A stretch of 64,000 bases of DNA. It comes from Algoriphagus sp. AGSA1. GTDB taxonomy: Bacteria; Bacteroidota; Bacteroidia; Cytophagales; Cyclobacteriaceae. The notes beneath the pieces are model-generated. The model saw nothing but the letters and a program-made list of their open reading frames with translations, did no database searches and had not been told where the DNA came from. The translations under genes were made by a program, and so were the position numbers. The stretch spans positions 124,001-188,000 of the forward strand of contig NZ_JAJUWR010000007.1 of NCBI RefSeq assembly GCF_021390545.1, read 5' to 3'. This document shows, one piece after another, positions 34,992 to 44,241 of the stretch (the stretch's first letter is position 1; every line of letters starts with the position of its first letter).

Positions 34992-35318
34992 ATGATAATC
35001 GTTTCTGACAAAGCCAAAGAGCGCATCCTGGAGCTCAAAAAAGAGGAAGGACGTGCAGAAAATGAAAATATCCGTGTTTCTGTGAAAGGTGGTGGCTGCT
35101 CAGGTCTCATGTACGACTTGGGGTTTGATGGCACCCAGGTGGAAACAGACCATGTATTTGAAGATAAGGGGGTGAAAATCCTAGTTGACCGGAAAAGCTT
35201 GCTTTACTTGGCAGGAACAACCTTGGAGTTCACCGATGGACTGAACGGCAAAGGCTTCCAATTTGTGAATCCGAATGCCAGCAGAACCTGTGGATGTGGA
35301 GAGAGCTTCTCTGTATAA
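34992..35318 (+). CDS. A-type iron-sulphur carrier (IscA/SufA/ErpA type)
   Basis: A 108-residue protein with all three ligand cysteines: C36 in GGGCSG and C100/C102 in TCGCG near the C-terminus. A-type proteins receive [4Fe-4S] clusters and pass them to target enzymes. Full length and canonical. No suf or isc genes adjoin it. A second A-type gene at 52432 lacks the C-terminal pair, so the two probably have different jobs. Confidence 0.92.
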   Translation: MIIVSDKAKERILELKKEEGRAENENIRVSVKGGGCSGLMYDLGFDGTQVETDHVFEDKGVKILVDRKSLLYLAGTTLEFTDGLNGKGFQFVNPNASRTCGCGESFSV

Positions 35319-35342
35319 ATCTATTTTCCTGATGAATATTAG

Positions 35343-35370
35343 AAGGCAGCCTCTCAGGTTGCCTTTTTTA
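35343..35370 (+). terminator. Terminator after the A-type carrier gene
   Basis: AAGGCAGCCT / AGGTTGCCTT with one G-T pair and a 3-nt loop, followed by TTTT, 24 nt after the stop codon. Confidence 0.82.
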
Positions 35371-35392
35371 GTGCATTTTTCGTGTCAATCCT

Positions 35393-35400
35393 TACCTTTG
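35393..35400 (+). promoter_or_regulatory. Predicted -7 box of the gcvT-comB operon
   Basis: TACCTTTG matches TAnnTTTG exactly, 25 nt before the gcvT ATG and just behind the preceding terminator. The -33 is not clear. Confidence 0.5.
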
Positions 35401-35424
35401 CCCACTGGAAATTTAACCCAAATT

Positions 35425-36519
35425 ATGGAAGAGCAAATCAAAAAAATCCAACTTAACGACTTACACATTGCCCTTGGTGGCAAAATGGTGCCTTTTGCAG
35501 GCTATAATATGCCCGTACGCTACAGTTCAGACAATGAGGAACATCTCTGTGTAAGAAATGGCGTTGGCGTTTTTGATGTGTCCCATATGGGAGAATTCCT
35601 GGTAGAAGGCCCCGAAGCGCTCAACCTAATTCAAAAAGTAACTTCAAACGATGCTGCTAAAATCGTCAATGGACAGGCACAATACTCTTGTTTCCCTAAT
35701 GAAATCGGTGGAATTGTAGATGATCTGATCGTTTACAAATTTAATGACGAAAAATACATGCTGGTAGTCAATGCTTCCAATATTGATAAAGATTGGGCTT
35801 GGGTAAATAAGCACAACACCATGGGAGCTAAGCTTACAAATATTTCAGACAATATTTCCTTGTTCGCCATCCAAGGGCCAAAAGCAATAGAAGCTGTTCA
35901 AGCACTGACCCCTGTTAATCTAGCAGAGATAAAATTCTATCATTTCACCGTAGGAGAATTTGCCGGTGTGCAGGACGTGATCATTTCCGGGACAGGGTAC
36001 ACTGGGGCAGGCGGTTTTGAGATTTACGTGAAAAATGAAGATGCTGAACATGTTTGGAATGCGGTTTTCGAGGCTGGGAAAGATTTTGACATCAAGCCCA
36101 TAGGGCTAGGTGCAAGAGATACGCTCCGAATGGAAATGGGTTACTGCCTGTATGGAAATGACATCACCGATACCACATGTCCACTGGAAGCCGGGCTGGG
36201 CTGGATCACCAAATTGACCAAAGACTTCACCAATTCAGAGGCCTTAAAAGCCAAAAAGGAAGCAGGAGTTTCCAGAAAATTAGTCGGTTTCGTGATGCAG
36301 GAAAGAGGCATTCCTAGAGGACACTATAAGATTGTAGATGCTGAAGGCATTGAAATCGGTGAAGTGACCTCGGGCACCCAGTCTCCAAGCATGGGAGTGG
36401 GAATCGGTTTGGGTTATGTAAAAACAGAATACAGCAAGGTGGGAACGGAGATTTTCATCCAAGTGAGAAACAAGAATCTTAAAGCTCAAGTGGAGAAACT
36501 CCCACTTCTCAAAGCATAA
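35425..36519 (+). CDS. gcvT: Glycine cleavage system T protein (aminomethyltransferase)
   Basis: A 364-residue GcvT, which moves the methylene group from the H protein to tetrahydrofolate and releases ammonia. Family blocks are [68 protein letters not shown] and [23 protein letters not shown] at 35425 is chosen, because the frame continues 50 codons upstream through the terminator of the previous gene. gcvH and gcvP are not nearby. It overlaps comB by one base (TAATG). Confidence 0.96.
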   Translation: MEEQIKKIQLNDLHIALGGKMVPFAGYNMPVRYSSDNEEHLCVRNGVGVFDVSHMGEFLVEGPEALNLIQKVTSNDAAKIVNGQAQYSCFPNEIGGIVDDLIVYKFNDEKYMLVVNASNIDKDWAWVNKHNTMGAKLTNISDNISLFAIQGPKAIEAVQALTPVNLAEIKFYHFTVGEFAGVQDVIISGTGYTGAGGFEIYVKNEDAEHVWNAVFEAGKDFDIKPIGLGARDTLRMEMGYCLYGNDITDTTCPLEAGLGWITKLTKDFTNSEALKAKKEAGVSRKLVGFVMQERGIPRGHYKIVDAEGIEIGEVTSGTQSPSMGVGIGLGYVKTEYSKVGTEIFIQVRNKNLKAQVEKLPLLKA

Positions 36520-37232
36520 TGCAACAAGTAGAAATCTGCTTCAGTCCAGAACTGATCCATCTTCATGAACTACAGGGAAAAATAGTGGTAGTAGTCGATA
36601 TTTTTCGTGCTACTTCCACTATGGTTGCGGCTCTGGCCAATGGTATCTCTGAGATAAAAACCTGTGCAGACCTGGAGGAATGCCGGGCAATGGCAGCCAA
36701 CAAATACCTGATAGCAGGGGAGAGAAATGGAATTACCGCTGATGGTTTCCAGCTAGGCAACTCACCGCTGGCTTACCTTTCAGGAGAATTTCATGGCCAA
36801 AAACTCGCCATGACTACGACGAATGGCACATTGGCAATATCCAAATCAATTGGAGCTGATGAAATTTTAATTGGGGCCTTTCCCAACCTTCAAGCTACGG
36901 TCAGCTACATACAATCCCGTAATAAAGACGTCTTGATCCACTGTGCAGGCTGGAAAGGAAAATTCAACCTGGAAGATTCACTTTATGCGGGAGCGCTGGC
37001 AAAAGCTTTAGAAGCCACGCATAAAGCCGAGGATGACGGAGCCATAGCCATGAAATCCTTGTTTGAGAAGGAAGGGCATGACCTTAAAGGCTTCCTTTCC
37101 CAAGCTTCCCATGCCAAACGCCTTCAAAACCACAACATCGATTCAGATATAGATTTCTGCCTGACTCTTGATCTTTTTAGTTTGATCGGAAAAGTGGAGA
37201 ATGAATCACTAAAGGCTATAAATAATTGGTAA
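36519..37232 (+). CDS. comB: 2-phosphosulfolactate phosphatase family protein
   Basis: A 237-residue protein of the ComB family, Mg-dependent acid phosphatases that convert 2-phosphosulfolactate to sulfolactate. Family features are VVVDIFRATSTMVAALANG, IAGERNG near residue 70, LGNSPL, TTTNGTLA and a C-terminal DIDFCLTLD. It overlaps gcvT by one base, so the two are co-translated, an unexpected pairing. ComA and ComC homologues are not nearby. In this phylum sulphonates feed sulphonolipids and sulfolactate metabolism; the actual substrate here is not shown. Confidence 0.88.
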   Translation: MQQVEICFSPELIHLHELQGKIVVVVDIFRATSTMVAALANGISEIKTCADLEECRAMAANKYLIAGERNGITADGFQLGNSPLAYLSGEFHGQKLAMTTTNGTLAISKSIGADEILIGAFPNLQATVSYIQSRNKDVLIHCAGWKGKFNLEDSLYAGALAKALEATHKAEDDGAIAMKSLFEKEGHDLKGFLSQASHAKRLQNHNIDSDIDFCLTLDLFSLIGKVENESLKAINNW

Positions 37233-37381
37233 AATCTCCATAATTCACTTGCATACCAAATATTTTCCTATTTTTTATCGGATCGCAGTTATTTTTTGAG
37301 GCACTTAAAAATAGTGCAAAACCATTCTTTAGGTTTAGCGTTTACCGATAAGCTTGACCACCAACCAATCCACTTTTAGCT

Positions 37382-38860
37382 ATGAAAAACGGTACGATGA
37401 TGCAATTTTTCCATTGGTATTCTCCAGAAGATACCCTTTGGAAAGAGGTAAAAGAAAAAGCAGAATATCTGGGATATCTAGGAATCACCAGTGTATGGCT
37501 GCCTCCAGCTTCCAAAGGACAACTTGGGGGCATGAGTGTGGGGTATGATTCCTATGACCTATTTGACTTGGGAGAATTTGACCAAAAAGGAAGCGTAAGA
37601 ACTAAATACGGCACCAAAGACGAATTCATAGAAGCTACCCAAGCACTACATGATCGAGGAGTACAAGTGATTGTTGATTTTGTTTTCAACCACAAAGCTG
37701 GTGGAGACGAACCAGAATTGATGCATGTAGTAAAAGTGAATGAAGCAAACCGGCTGGAAAACATCTCAGAGCCTTACGAAATAGAATCTTTCACACGCTT
37801 TATTTTCCCTGGAAGAAATGGCAGATACTCTGATTTTATCTGGGATAAGCATTGCTTCAGTGGAGTAGATTATGACCACCGCAATCAAGAGCACGGGATA
37901 TTCAATCTTATGAGTGAATACGGAGATGATTGGGAGGAAATGATCGATAGCGAAAAAGGAAACTATGATTTCTTGATGTTTTGTGACATAGAGTTCAGAA
38001 ATCCTGCAGTCCGTGATGAGCTTCTCAAGTATGCTACATGGCTTCATGAATTGACCTATTACGACGGAGTACGATTGGACGCCGTGAAGCATATCCCTCC
38101 ATGGTATTTCAAAGAGTTCCTGCATTTTCTAAGGGAACGGATCGGGAAAAACATATTTGCAGTAGGAGAATATTGGGCTCCTGGACATCTGGATCTACTT
38201 ACTCGGTACATCGATGCTACTGAGGGCACGATGAGCCTATTCGATTCGGCATTGCAACATAATTTCCATATAGCCTCTAATTCAGGAAGTGGGTATGATT
38301 TACGCCAGATTTTTGATAAAACATTGGTATCGCACTCTCCGGAACTTGCAGTGACACTAGTCGATAACCACGACACACAGCCCCTTCAAGCCTTGGAAGC
38401 TCCTGTAGAATCTTGGTTTAAACCATTAGCTTATGCAATGATTTTGTTGCGCCAAGATGGCTATCCATGCGTATTCTATCCAGATTTGTTTGGAGCAAGC
38501 TATTGGGATAAAGGAGATGATGGGCAAGATTATGAGATTTTCATCAACCGGGTGGACGAATTAGAGCCTATGCTCTATGTCCGCAAAGACTTCGCATTCG
38601 GAACACAGCGGGACTACTTCGAATCCGCAACTGCAATTGGGTGGACCAGGACAGGAAATGACGAGCATGGAGGATGCGCCGTAGTAATGTCCACCAGCGA
38701 TGGCGCCACCATTTCCATGGAAATCGGGACAAGATATGCCGGTAGAAGCTTTAAAGATGTGTTAGGAAAAATCCATGATGAAGTGTGGGTGGATGAATCA
38801 GGGTGGGCAAAATTCCACTGTGGACCAGGCTCAGTTTCCGTATGGACAGAAGTTGTATAA
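37382..38860 (+). CDS. Cytoplasmic alpha-amylase (GH13)
   Basis: A 492-residue protein without a signal peptide, starting MKNGTMMQFFHWY as intracellular GH13_5-type amylases do. Catalytic residues are visible: nucleophile D233 in DGVRLDAVKH, acid/base E263 in AVGEYW, and D331 in VDNHD. The first conserved region is VIVDFVFNHK. The C-terminal beta domain completes the usual length. It would cut alpha-1,4-glucans such as stored glycogen or imported maltodextrins. It is a single gene closed by a strong terminator; no Sus system is adjacent. Confidence 0.94.
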   Translation: MKNGTMMQFFHWYSPEDTLWKEVKEKAEYLGYLGITSVWLPPASKGQLGGMSVGYDSYDLFDLGEFDQKGSVRTKYGTKDEFIEATQALHDRGVQVIVDFVFNHKAGGDEPELMHVVKVNEANRLENISEPYEIESFTRFIFPGRNGRYSDFIWDKHCFSGVDYDHRNQEHGIFNLMSEYGDDWEEMIDSEKGNYDFLMFCDIEFRNPAVRDELLKYATWLHELTYYDGVRLDAVKHIPPWYFKEFLHFLRERIGKNIFAVGEYWAPGHLDLLTRYIDATEGTMSLFDSALQHNFHIASNSGSGYDLRQIFDKTLVSHSPELAVTLVDNHDTQPLQALEAPVESWFKPLAYAMILLRQDGYPCVFYPDLFGASYWDKGDDGQDYEIFINRVDELEPMLYVRKDFAFGTQRDYFESATAIGWTRTGNDEHGGCAVVMSTSDGATISMEIGTRYAGRSFKDVLGKIHDEVWVDESGWAKFHCGPGSVSVWTEVV

Positions 38861-38863
38861 GGT

Positions 38864-38897
38864 ATCAGAGTTGGCTTGATAGCCAACTCTGATTTTT
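38864..38897 (+). terminator. Terminator of the amylase gene
   Basis: A perfect 13-bp stem ATCAGAGTTGGCT / AGCCAACTCTGAT with a TGAT loop, then TTTT. Confidence 0.92.
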
Positions 38898-38975
38898 ACA
38901 ATCCAGACTATTTAGATGGTCCTCCTCCATTTTGCTGGCAATTCCTGTTTCACGCATTAAGAATTGAAAAAGCTG

Positions 38976-39314
38976 CTACTTAAGCTTCTGGTTGTTCTTG
39001 TGCCTGTAAATATCCCGGATATTTTTCTTCTCAAAGTTTTTCTTCATCGCCTCTGTCAGATCTACCCCAGTTTGATTAGCCAAGCAAATGAGAACCCACA
39101 GCACATCAGCCATTTCATCCCCGAGGTCTTTGCCTTTATCAGATTCTTTAAAGGATTGTTCCCCGTAGACCCTGGACATGATTCTGGCCAGTTCCCCTAC
39201 TTCCTCCATCAGGATGGTCATATTGGTCAATTCATTGAAGTATCTTACGCCAACAGTTTTGATCCAATGATCAACCTGCTTCTGAGCATCTGCTATGGTG
39301 ATATCGCTTTTCAT
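38976..39314 (-). CDS. MazG-like nucleotide pyrophosphohydrolase
   Basis: A 112-residue all-alpha NTP pyrophosphatase with the metal motifs EEVGE (in MTILMEEVGELARI) and ExxD in DLGDEMADVLWVLICLAN. Such one-domain MazG enzymes hydrolyse non-canonical or excess nucleoside triphosphates. ATG at 39314 (MKSDITIADAQ) is preferred; a longer frame reads into an upstream repeat. The predicted leader carries the same two-hairpin repeat seen before queA. Confidence 0.88.
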   Translation of the reverse strand: MKSDITIADAQKQVDHWIKTVGVRYFNELTNMTILMEEVGELARIMSRVYGEQSFKESDKGKDLGDEMADVLWVLICLANQTGVDLTEAMKKNFEKKNIRDIYRHKNNQKLK

Positions 39315-39345
39315 GTGATTATATTTTGAATCTTTATGGTCACAT

Positions 39346-39408
39346 GGAATCTCGCACGGTGAATAATCACCTCCCTGTGTGTCGTTTTCGACATGCTCGA
39401 TTTCATAG
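39346..39408 (-). repeat. Two-hairpin leader repeat, copy B (upstream of mazG-like gene)
   Basis: Aligns with 21933-21996 along its length. On the transcribed strand it holds CTATGAAATCGAGCA, hairpin 1 TGTCG-AAAA-CGACA (perfect), hairpin 2 GGTGA-TTAT-TCACC, and GCGAGATTCC. The stem bases of hairpin 2 differ from copy A but pairing is kept. It starts 32 nt upstream of the ATG. Confidence 0.65.
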
Positions 39409-39425
39409 GTGAGAATATGTTTAGC

Positions 39426-39433
39426 CAAAATTA
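39426..39433 (-). promoter_or_regulatory. Predicted -7 box of the mazG-like gene
   Basis: On the minus strand TAATTTTG matches TAnnTTTG exactly; no clear -33. It would place the two-hairpin repeat inside a leader of about 105 nt. Confidence 0.45.
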
Positions 39434-39555
39434 ACAATCTAACAATGCTTTATTCTATGAATTTATGCCCAAAAGGATCGGTTATTGTGAAATTATTTTT
39501 TTTAACAGGGAAGCATCATAAACCACAGCATTCCATTGAAGCCAATAACTAGAGC

Positions 39556-40653
39556 ATGAACAACTATTTTGAAGCAATACGGACTTCAATTATTTATTTC
39601 CCTTTTGTGGCTCTACTGAGCATTGTCCCGTTTGTCTATATCCAGTACAGAAAAATCGGCTATGTACAGGTTGACAGAAGCGTGGTATTCTACATTTTCT
39701 CGTTTTATGCGATGACTGCTTTTTTTCTGACTGTTCTTCCCCTCCCGGAGATTACAGAAGGATTTTGTGAACGGAGGATTGGAAAATTGATCCCGAGTTT
39801 TTTCCCTTTTCGCTTTGTAAAAGACACATTTCGGGAGGTTCGAGGCAATATCTCTCTTTTTAGCATTGTAAGAAGCAATGCCTTTATGGTGACAACATTC
39901 AATGTTTTGCTATTAATGCCTCTAGGTTTTTTTCTTAAATACCTCTTCCAAATCAAAAATGCCGCTATAGCCACTTTGATTGGTTTCCTCACCTCGCTTT
40001 TTTTTGAAATCACCCAGTTGACAGCTCTTTATGGATTGTATCCATGCAGGTATAGGCATTTCGAAGTAGATGATTTGATCACCAATACTTTTGGGTGTTT
40101 CATTGGTTTTGTGATCGCAAGATATTCTGACATTTTACCCAATGTATCAAGTAAACCTCTGCTGAATCAAACAGAAGTCACCTTGACACAGCGTTTTTTA
40201 GCGATTTTTGTGGACTCACTACTGGTGATTTTATTCACTTCCTATATCATAGAGGGGCTTAGTGACAATATTTGGGTGTTATCATTGATGAAAGTCGGTC
40301 TGATTTTCTTCTATTTCGTATTTGTAAGCAAAATCAGCAATGGACAAACCATTGGGAAGAAGCTTCTCGGGATTCGGATCATAAGAATGGATGGTCTCAA
40401 GCTGACCTATAAGGATCTCTTAGCCAGGTACGGTATATTTTTGATTCTTCCTTTCTTGGTTGGTGAGATTTCCAAATTCCTCATTGATACAAGATTTGAC
40501 GACAGGCTGTATTTATTCCTTTACCTGCTTTTCTTGGCTATCTGGTTTTTCGGGACCGTCATGGTGACCTTCATCAGGAAAGATCACCGGGGCTGGCTGG
40601 ATAGGTTCGCACATACCACGCAGGTTTTAGCAAATCCACGCAACAACAAATAA
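39556..40653 (+). CDS. VanZ-RDD fusion membrane protein
   Basis: A 365-residue membrane protein joining two families. The N-terminal half (about 1-195) is VanZ-like: four to five helices with the conserved NVLLLMPLGFFL, LTSLFFEITQL and EVDDLITNTFGCFIG. The C-terminal part (about 210-360) is an RDD domain with RFLAIFVDSLLVILF, GQTIGKKLLGIRIIR and RGWLDRFAHTTQV. VanZ confers low-level teicoplanin resistance in enterococci, but most members have unknown roles, as do RDD proteins, some of which act as ion transporters. No van genes are present. Confidence 0.88.
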   Translation: MNNYFEAIRTSIIYFPFVALLSIVPFVYIQYRKIGYVQVDRSVVFYIFSFYAMTAFFLTVLPLPEITEGFCERRIGKLIPSFFPFRFVKDTFREVRGNISLFSIVRSNAFMVTTFNVLLLMPLGFFLKYLFQIKNAAIATLIGFLTSLFFEITQLTALYGLYPCRYRHFEVDDLITNTFGCFIGFVIARYSDILPNVSSKPLLNQTEVTLTQRFLAIFVDSLLVILFTSYIIEGLSDNIWVLSLMKVGLIFFYFVFVSKISNGQTIGKKLLGIRIIRMDGLKLTYKDLLARYGIFLILPFLVGEISKFLIDTRFDDRLYLFLYLLFLAIWFFGTVMVTFIRKDHRGWLDRFAHTTQVLANPRNNK

Positions 40654-40785
40654 AATTTCTTTTAAAAAATTCTAGACTTAGAATAACGCCGTTCTTAAAA
40701 AAAATCATGAATGTCTGGAGATGATGGCTTAAATTGAAAGCTGTGATTTACCTATCACACTTTGTACGACCACATCACTACAACT

Positions 40786-42345
40786 ATGAGAAATCTAATC
40801 GCACATCTTTGTCTCATTTCAGTTTTAATATCCTGTTCTCCCAAAGAAGAATCACAATCGCTTCCCAGAATAGCCATCGCAGGCTTGGCTATAGAATCCA
40901 GCACATTCTCTCCTGCTACTTCTGATGTGGCCGCCTTCCGGACCAGAGTTGGCACTGACATTTTCAATTATTACCCTTTTTTGGATTCTACTTCAGAGAA
41001 CCGTGGCAGGGCCGATTGGTTTCCGACACTTCGAGGCCATGCTATTCCAGGTGGCATAGTGACCCGTGAAGCATACGAAGAATTGGTCGGGAAAACGCTG
41101 GACATGCTAAAAGAAAACTTGCCTTATGATGGCCTTTTCTTTGATATCCATGGAGCGATGAGCGTGGTCGGATTGGATGATCCGGAGGGAGATTTCATCA
41201 TTCGGGTACGGGATGTTGTTGGTCCCAAAACATTGATTTCTACCTCCATGGATCTGCACGGGAATGTATCTTGGAGACTTGCAGAAAATACGGATTTGAT
41301 CACTTGCTACAGAATGGCACCTCATGAGGATGCGCTGGAATCAAAACAAAGAGCGGTAGAAAATCTTCTGGATCGCCTCGAAAGCGGAAAGGGAAAGCCT
41401 GCCTATAAAGCTTGGATACCTGTCCCTATATTGCTTCCTGGCGAAAAGACCAGTACGAGAATTGATCCAGGTAAAAGCCTCTATGCAAAAGTAGATCCCA
41501 TAACCAAAAAGGAAGGTGTGATCGATGCCGCTATCTGGATTGGCTATGCATGGGCAGATGAACCTAGAAACCATGCCGTAGTAATGGTGACCGGCGATGA
41601 TGAAAAAACCGTGACAGAATCAGCTGAGGAATTGGCAAAGAGCTTCTGGGATGTTCGTAATGAATTCGAATTTGTAGCTCCAGTGGCTTCCTTGAAAGAA
41701 AGTCTGGACATGGCAATTGCCAGTGAAAAAAAACCATTTTTGATTTCTGATATGGGCGATAATCCCACTGCCGGTGGTGCAGGCGATGTGACTTGGACGT
41801 TGACTGAAATCCTGAAAAGACCTGAATTTAAATCGGAGAATGGGCCCACATTGATTTATGCATCTATTCCCGGCCCTGAGTTTGTAGAAAAGGCGATTGC
41901 AGCTGGCGTGGGAGCTAAAGTCGAAGGGACGGCAGGAGCAGCGATCGATGATAGATTTGCTCCTCCTGTGACGCTAAAAGGCACTGTTGAAGCGATCAAG
42001 GAAGGGGATGGGGCAGCAGAAGTTGAAGTTGTCGTGAGAGCAGGCTCGGTGCATGTGATCGTCACCAAAAAACGTAAGCCTTATCATAACGAAAGTGACT
42101 TCACCAACCTTGGGTTAAATCCAAGAGAAGCTGATATCGTGGTGGTCAAAATCGGTTACCTCGTTCCTGAATTGTATGATATGCGGGCAGATTGGATCAT
42201 GGCCTTGACTCCGGGCGGAGTAGATCAGGATCTGGAACGTCTTGGCTACAAGCGTATCAACCGTCCCATGTTTCCATTGGACAAGGATATGGAAAACCCG
42301 GATTTGAGTGCTAAATTGGTTCCTGCTGCGGATAAACTGGAATAA
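40786..42345 (+). CDS. M81-family metallopeptidase (MlrC-like), lipoprotein
   Basis: A 519-residue protein with a lipoprotein signal (LISVLISC, Cys at residue 15). The mature part matches the M81/microcystinase C family: RIAIAGLAIESSTFSP at the N-terminus, YDGLFFDIHGAM, STSMDLHGNVS, TCYRMAPHEDA, and ISDMGDNPTAGGAGD in the C-terminal domain. MlrC cleaves linear microcystin in sphingomonads; most family members have unknown substrates and are not toxin degraders. ATG 40786 is used rather than TTG 40762. Probably anchored to the membrane facing the periplasm. Confidence 0.88.
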   Translation: MRNLIAHLCLISVLISCSPKEESQSLPRIAIAGLAIESSTFSPATSDVAAFRTRVGTDIFNYYPFLDSTSENRGRADWFPTLRGHAIPGGIVTREAYEELVGKTLDMLKENLPYDGLFFDIHGAMSVVGLDDPEGDFIIRVRDVVGPKTLISTSMDLHGNVSWRLAENTDLITCYRMAPHEDALESKQRAVENLLDRLESGKGKPAYKAWIPVPILLPGEKTSTRIDPGKSLYAKVDPITKKEGVIDAAIWIGYAWADEPRNHAVVMVTGDDEKTVTESAEELAKSFWDVRNEFEFVAPVASLKESLDMAIASEKKPFLISDMGDNPTAGGAGDVTWTLTEILKRPEFKSENGPTLIYASIPGPEFVEKAIAAGVGAKVEGTAGAAIDDRFAPPVTLKGTVEAIKEGDGAAEVEVVVRAGSVHVIVTKKRKPYHNESDFTNLGLNPREADIVVVKIGYLVPELYDMRADWIMALTPGGVDQDLERLGYKRINRPMFPLDKDMENPDLSAKLVPAADKLE

Positions 42346-42426
42346 GGTGGCATTTTGACCCCTGGATATAGGGAACCTTATCTTCTTCAATCATAAGTCT
42401 AATGACGAAAATCTAGCCCCTCTAAA

Positions 42427-42819
42427 ATGATGAACCCTAAACCATCCTCCGTAGAAGAATACCTCGGCTGGCACCCTCCTGAAGTGAGAGAAAAGCTAGA
42501 GCAAATGCGGGCGATTATCTTGAAATCTATCCCTAAAGCCAAAGAAGTCATCAGCTACAGTATGCCTGCGTACAAGACCACTGAGGTGTTGGTTTATTTT
42601 GCAGCAGCTAAAAAGCACATTGGCTTTTACCCTACCAATAGCGGTGTAAGTGAGTTCAAAAAAGAACTTAAGGGCTATGTGACTTCCAAGGGAGCCATTC
42701 AATTCCCATTTGACAGACCCTTACCGCTCGATTTAATCATGGCAATTAGCCAGTTTAGATTTCTAGAGGCTGAAGAAAAAGCAAAAACCTTAAACCAACA
42801 CATTTTTAGTCACTTCTAG
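42427..42819 (+). CDS. DUF1801 (YdhG-like) domain protein
   Basis: A 130-residue protein with the DUF1801 fold. The N-terminus is SVEEYLGWHPPEVREKLEQMRAII, then KAKEVISYSMPAYKT, then IGFYPTNSGVSEFKKEL and GAIQFPFDRPLP. A few members are called iron chaperones or frataxin-like (YdhG), but the function is not settled. It overlaps the 3' end of the convergent aminotransferase gene by 30 nt. Confidence 0.86.
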   Translation: MMNPKPSSVEEYLGWHPPEVREKLEQMRAIILKSIPKAKEVISYSMPAYKTTEVLVYFAAAKKHIGFYPTNSGVSEFKKELKGYVTSKGAIQFPFDRPLPLDLIMAISQFRFLEAEEKAKTLNQHIFSHF

Positions 42820-44058
42820 AAAACTGTCTATTTCCTCCTTGCTGTTGTAGATATGAGTGGAAATTCGGATCGCATCCAGTTTACTCTCGGGGACTTGGCG
42901 GATCCGAAAACCTTGCTGACTGATCAAACCGGCAGCTTGCTGGTAATCCATATTCTTCGGTTTGAAAGTAACCATACTAATACGGGATTCTTGCTCTTGT
43001 GGACTTAAAATATCCAGCTGAGAATCCATTTCAGCAAGTCCTTCAAACAAGTATTGATTTAGCTCCCTTACTCTACTTTCTATTCTCCCTTTCCCTATCT
43101 CTACATGGAAATTAGCAGCCGCTACAGCACCCCGTATCATTGGCAAACTTTGGCTGCCATAGTCAAATCTATGCGCAGTAGGCACATAGCCTTTGAACTC
43201 TGGCGGGTTTTGATGCATATCCCACCCCAAATCAGAATACGCCCCAACCTGATAAGCTTGGATCTGCTCTAAAATCTCCTCCCCCACATATAGAAAGCCT
43301 GTTCCATTTGGTCCCAATACCCATTTATGATAGCTGCTTGCATATAAGTCACAACCCAGCTCTTTCAAGTTCAGATCGAATGTTCCAGCTCCATGTGCTC
43401 CATCGATCGCAGTAAATATCCCTTTACTTCTCGCAAAAGCAGAAATCTCTTTGATAGGAAAAACCAACCCTGCAGTGCAAGTGACATGTGGTATTGCGAT
43501 CACTTTGGTTTTGGAGGTCACCAGGCTTTTGATCAAATCCAGATTCTCAGCTTGAGTAGCTTTGGGCTCAAAAGGCTTCAATACAATTCCATGTAATTTT
43601 GCCCGATTCAACCAAGGCAGTGCATTCCCAACATGCTCATGGAAGGTGATAATCACCTCATCTCCGGCTTGCAACGGAAGCCCCCAAACCATAATATTAA
43701 TCCCCTCAGTAGTATTATGGGTAAGTGAAATCTCCGAAGTTTTGATTCCCACAAAAGCAGCCAATTTCTCACGCTCTGACCCAATATGACCATATTCTCC
43801 ACTGATATTTGTCTCGACAAAGGAATTTTGCAAAGCTTCCAAGACCACAGTTGGAGATGGCCCAAAGGTTCCGTTGTTCAAGTAAACCCTATTGTTCTGT
43901 AAGGGGAATTTTTTACGTAAATCACCCCAAAATGCCTCTCCTTGCAGAAAGTGGTTTATTGATTTCGAAGTAACCTGGGTCGGAGAATTAAAGGAAACTA
44001 GGCTTGGAATGGCAACTCCTGCACTGAGTTTTTGGAGAAATAATCTTCTGCTTGTCAT
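42790..44058 (-). CDS. Exported class V aminotransferase-fold protein
   Basis: A 422-residue PLP-dependent enzyme of the NifS/isopenicillin-N-epimerase-like branch. It starts MTSRRLFLQKLSAGVAIPSL, a twin-arginine signal, so the folded holoenzyme is probably exported to the periplasm. The core contains NNGTFGPSP, SLTHNTTEGINIMVWGL, DGAHGAGTFDLNLKELGCD and the PLP lysine in SSYHKWVLGPNGTGFLY. The substrate is unknown; neighbours give no clue. Downstream it overlaps the DUF1801 gene by 30 nt, tail to tail. Confidence 0.87.
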   Translation of the reverse strand: MTSRRLFLQKLSAGVAIPSLVSFNSPTQVTSKSINHFLQGEAFWGDLRKKFPLQNNRVYLNNGTFGPSPTVVLEALQNSFVETNISGEYGHIGSEREKLAAFVGIKTSEISLTHNTTEGINIMVWGLPLQAGDEVIITFHEHVGNALPWLNRAKLHGIVLKPFEPKATQAENLDLIKSLVTSKTKVIAIPHVTCTAGLVFPIKEISAFARSKGIFTAIDGAHGAGTFDLNLKELGCDLYASSYHKWVLGPNGTGFLYVGEEILEQIQAYQVGAYSDLGWDMHQNPPEFKGYVPTAHRFDYGSQSLPMIRGAVAAANFHVEIGKGRIESRVRELNQYLFEGLAEMDSQLDILSPQEQESRISMVTFKPKNMDYQQAAGLISQQGFRIRQVPESKLDAIRISTHIYNSKEEIDSFLEVTKNVLV

Positions 44059-44241
44059 AAGGCTGAGGGCTTTCTTATGAGTTAGGAAATGATTTCCAAA
44101 AAATCAAAAGGAATACTACCAACTAGCCAAAAAACCGGTTGATAGGAGAATCTCAAAGGGACGCTAAAAATGAAATCTGCTTTCTGTGCCAAGCAAATCT
44201 TTCAAAAAATAGTCTGTAGTATCCCCTTGCACTGAAGTCAA

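Noticed and set aside
39315..39437. N-terminal extension of the MazG-like protein.
   Set aside because: The added residues are encoded by the two-hairpin repeat and do not resemble a MazG N-terminus.
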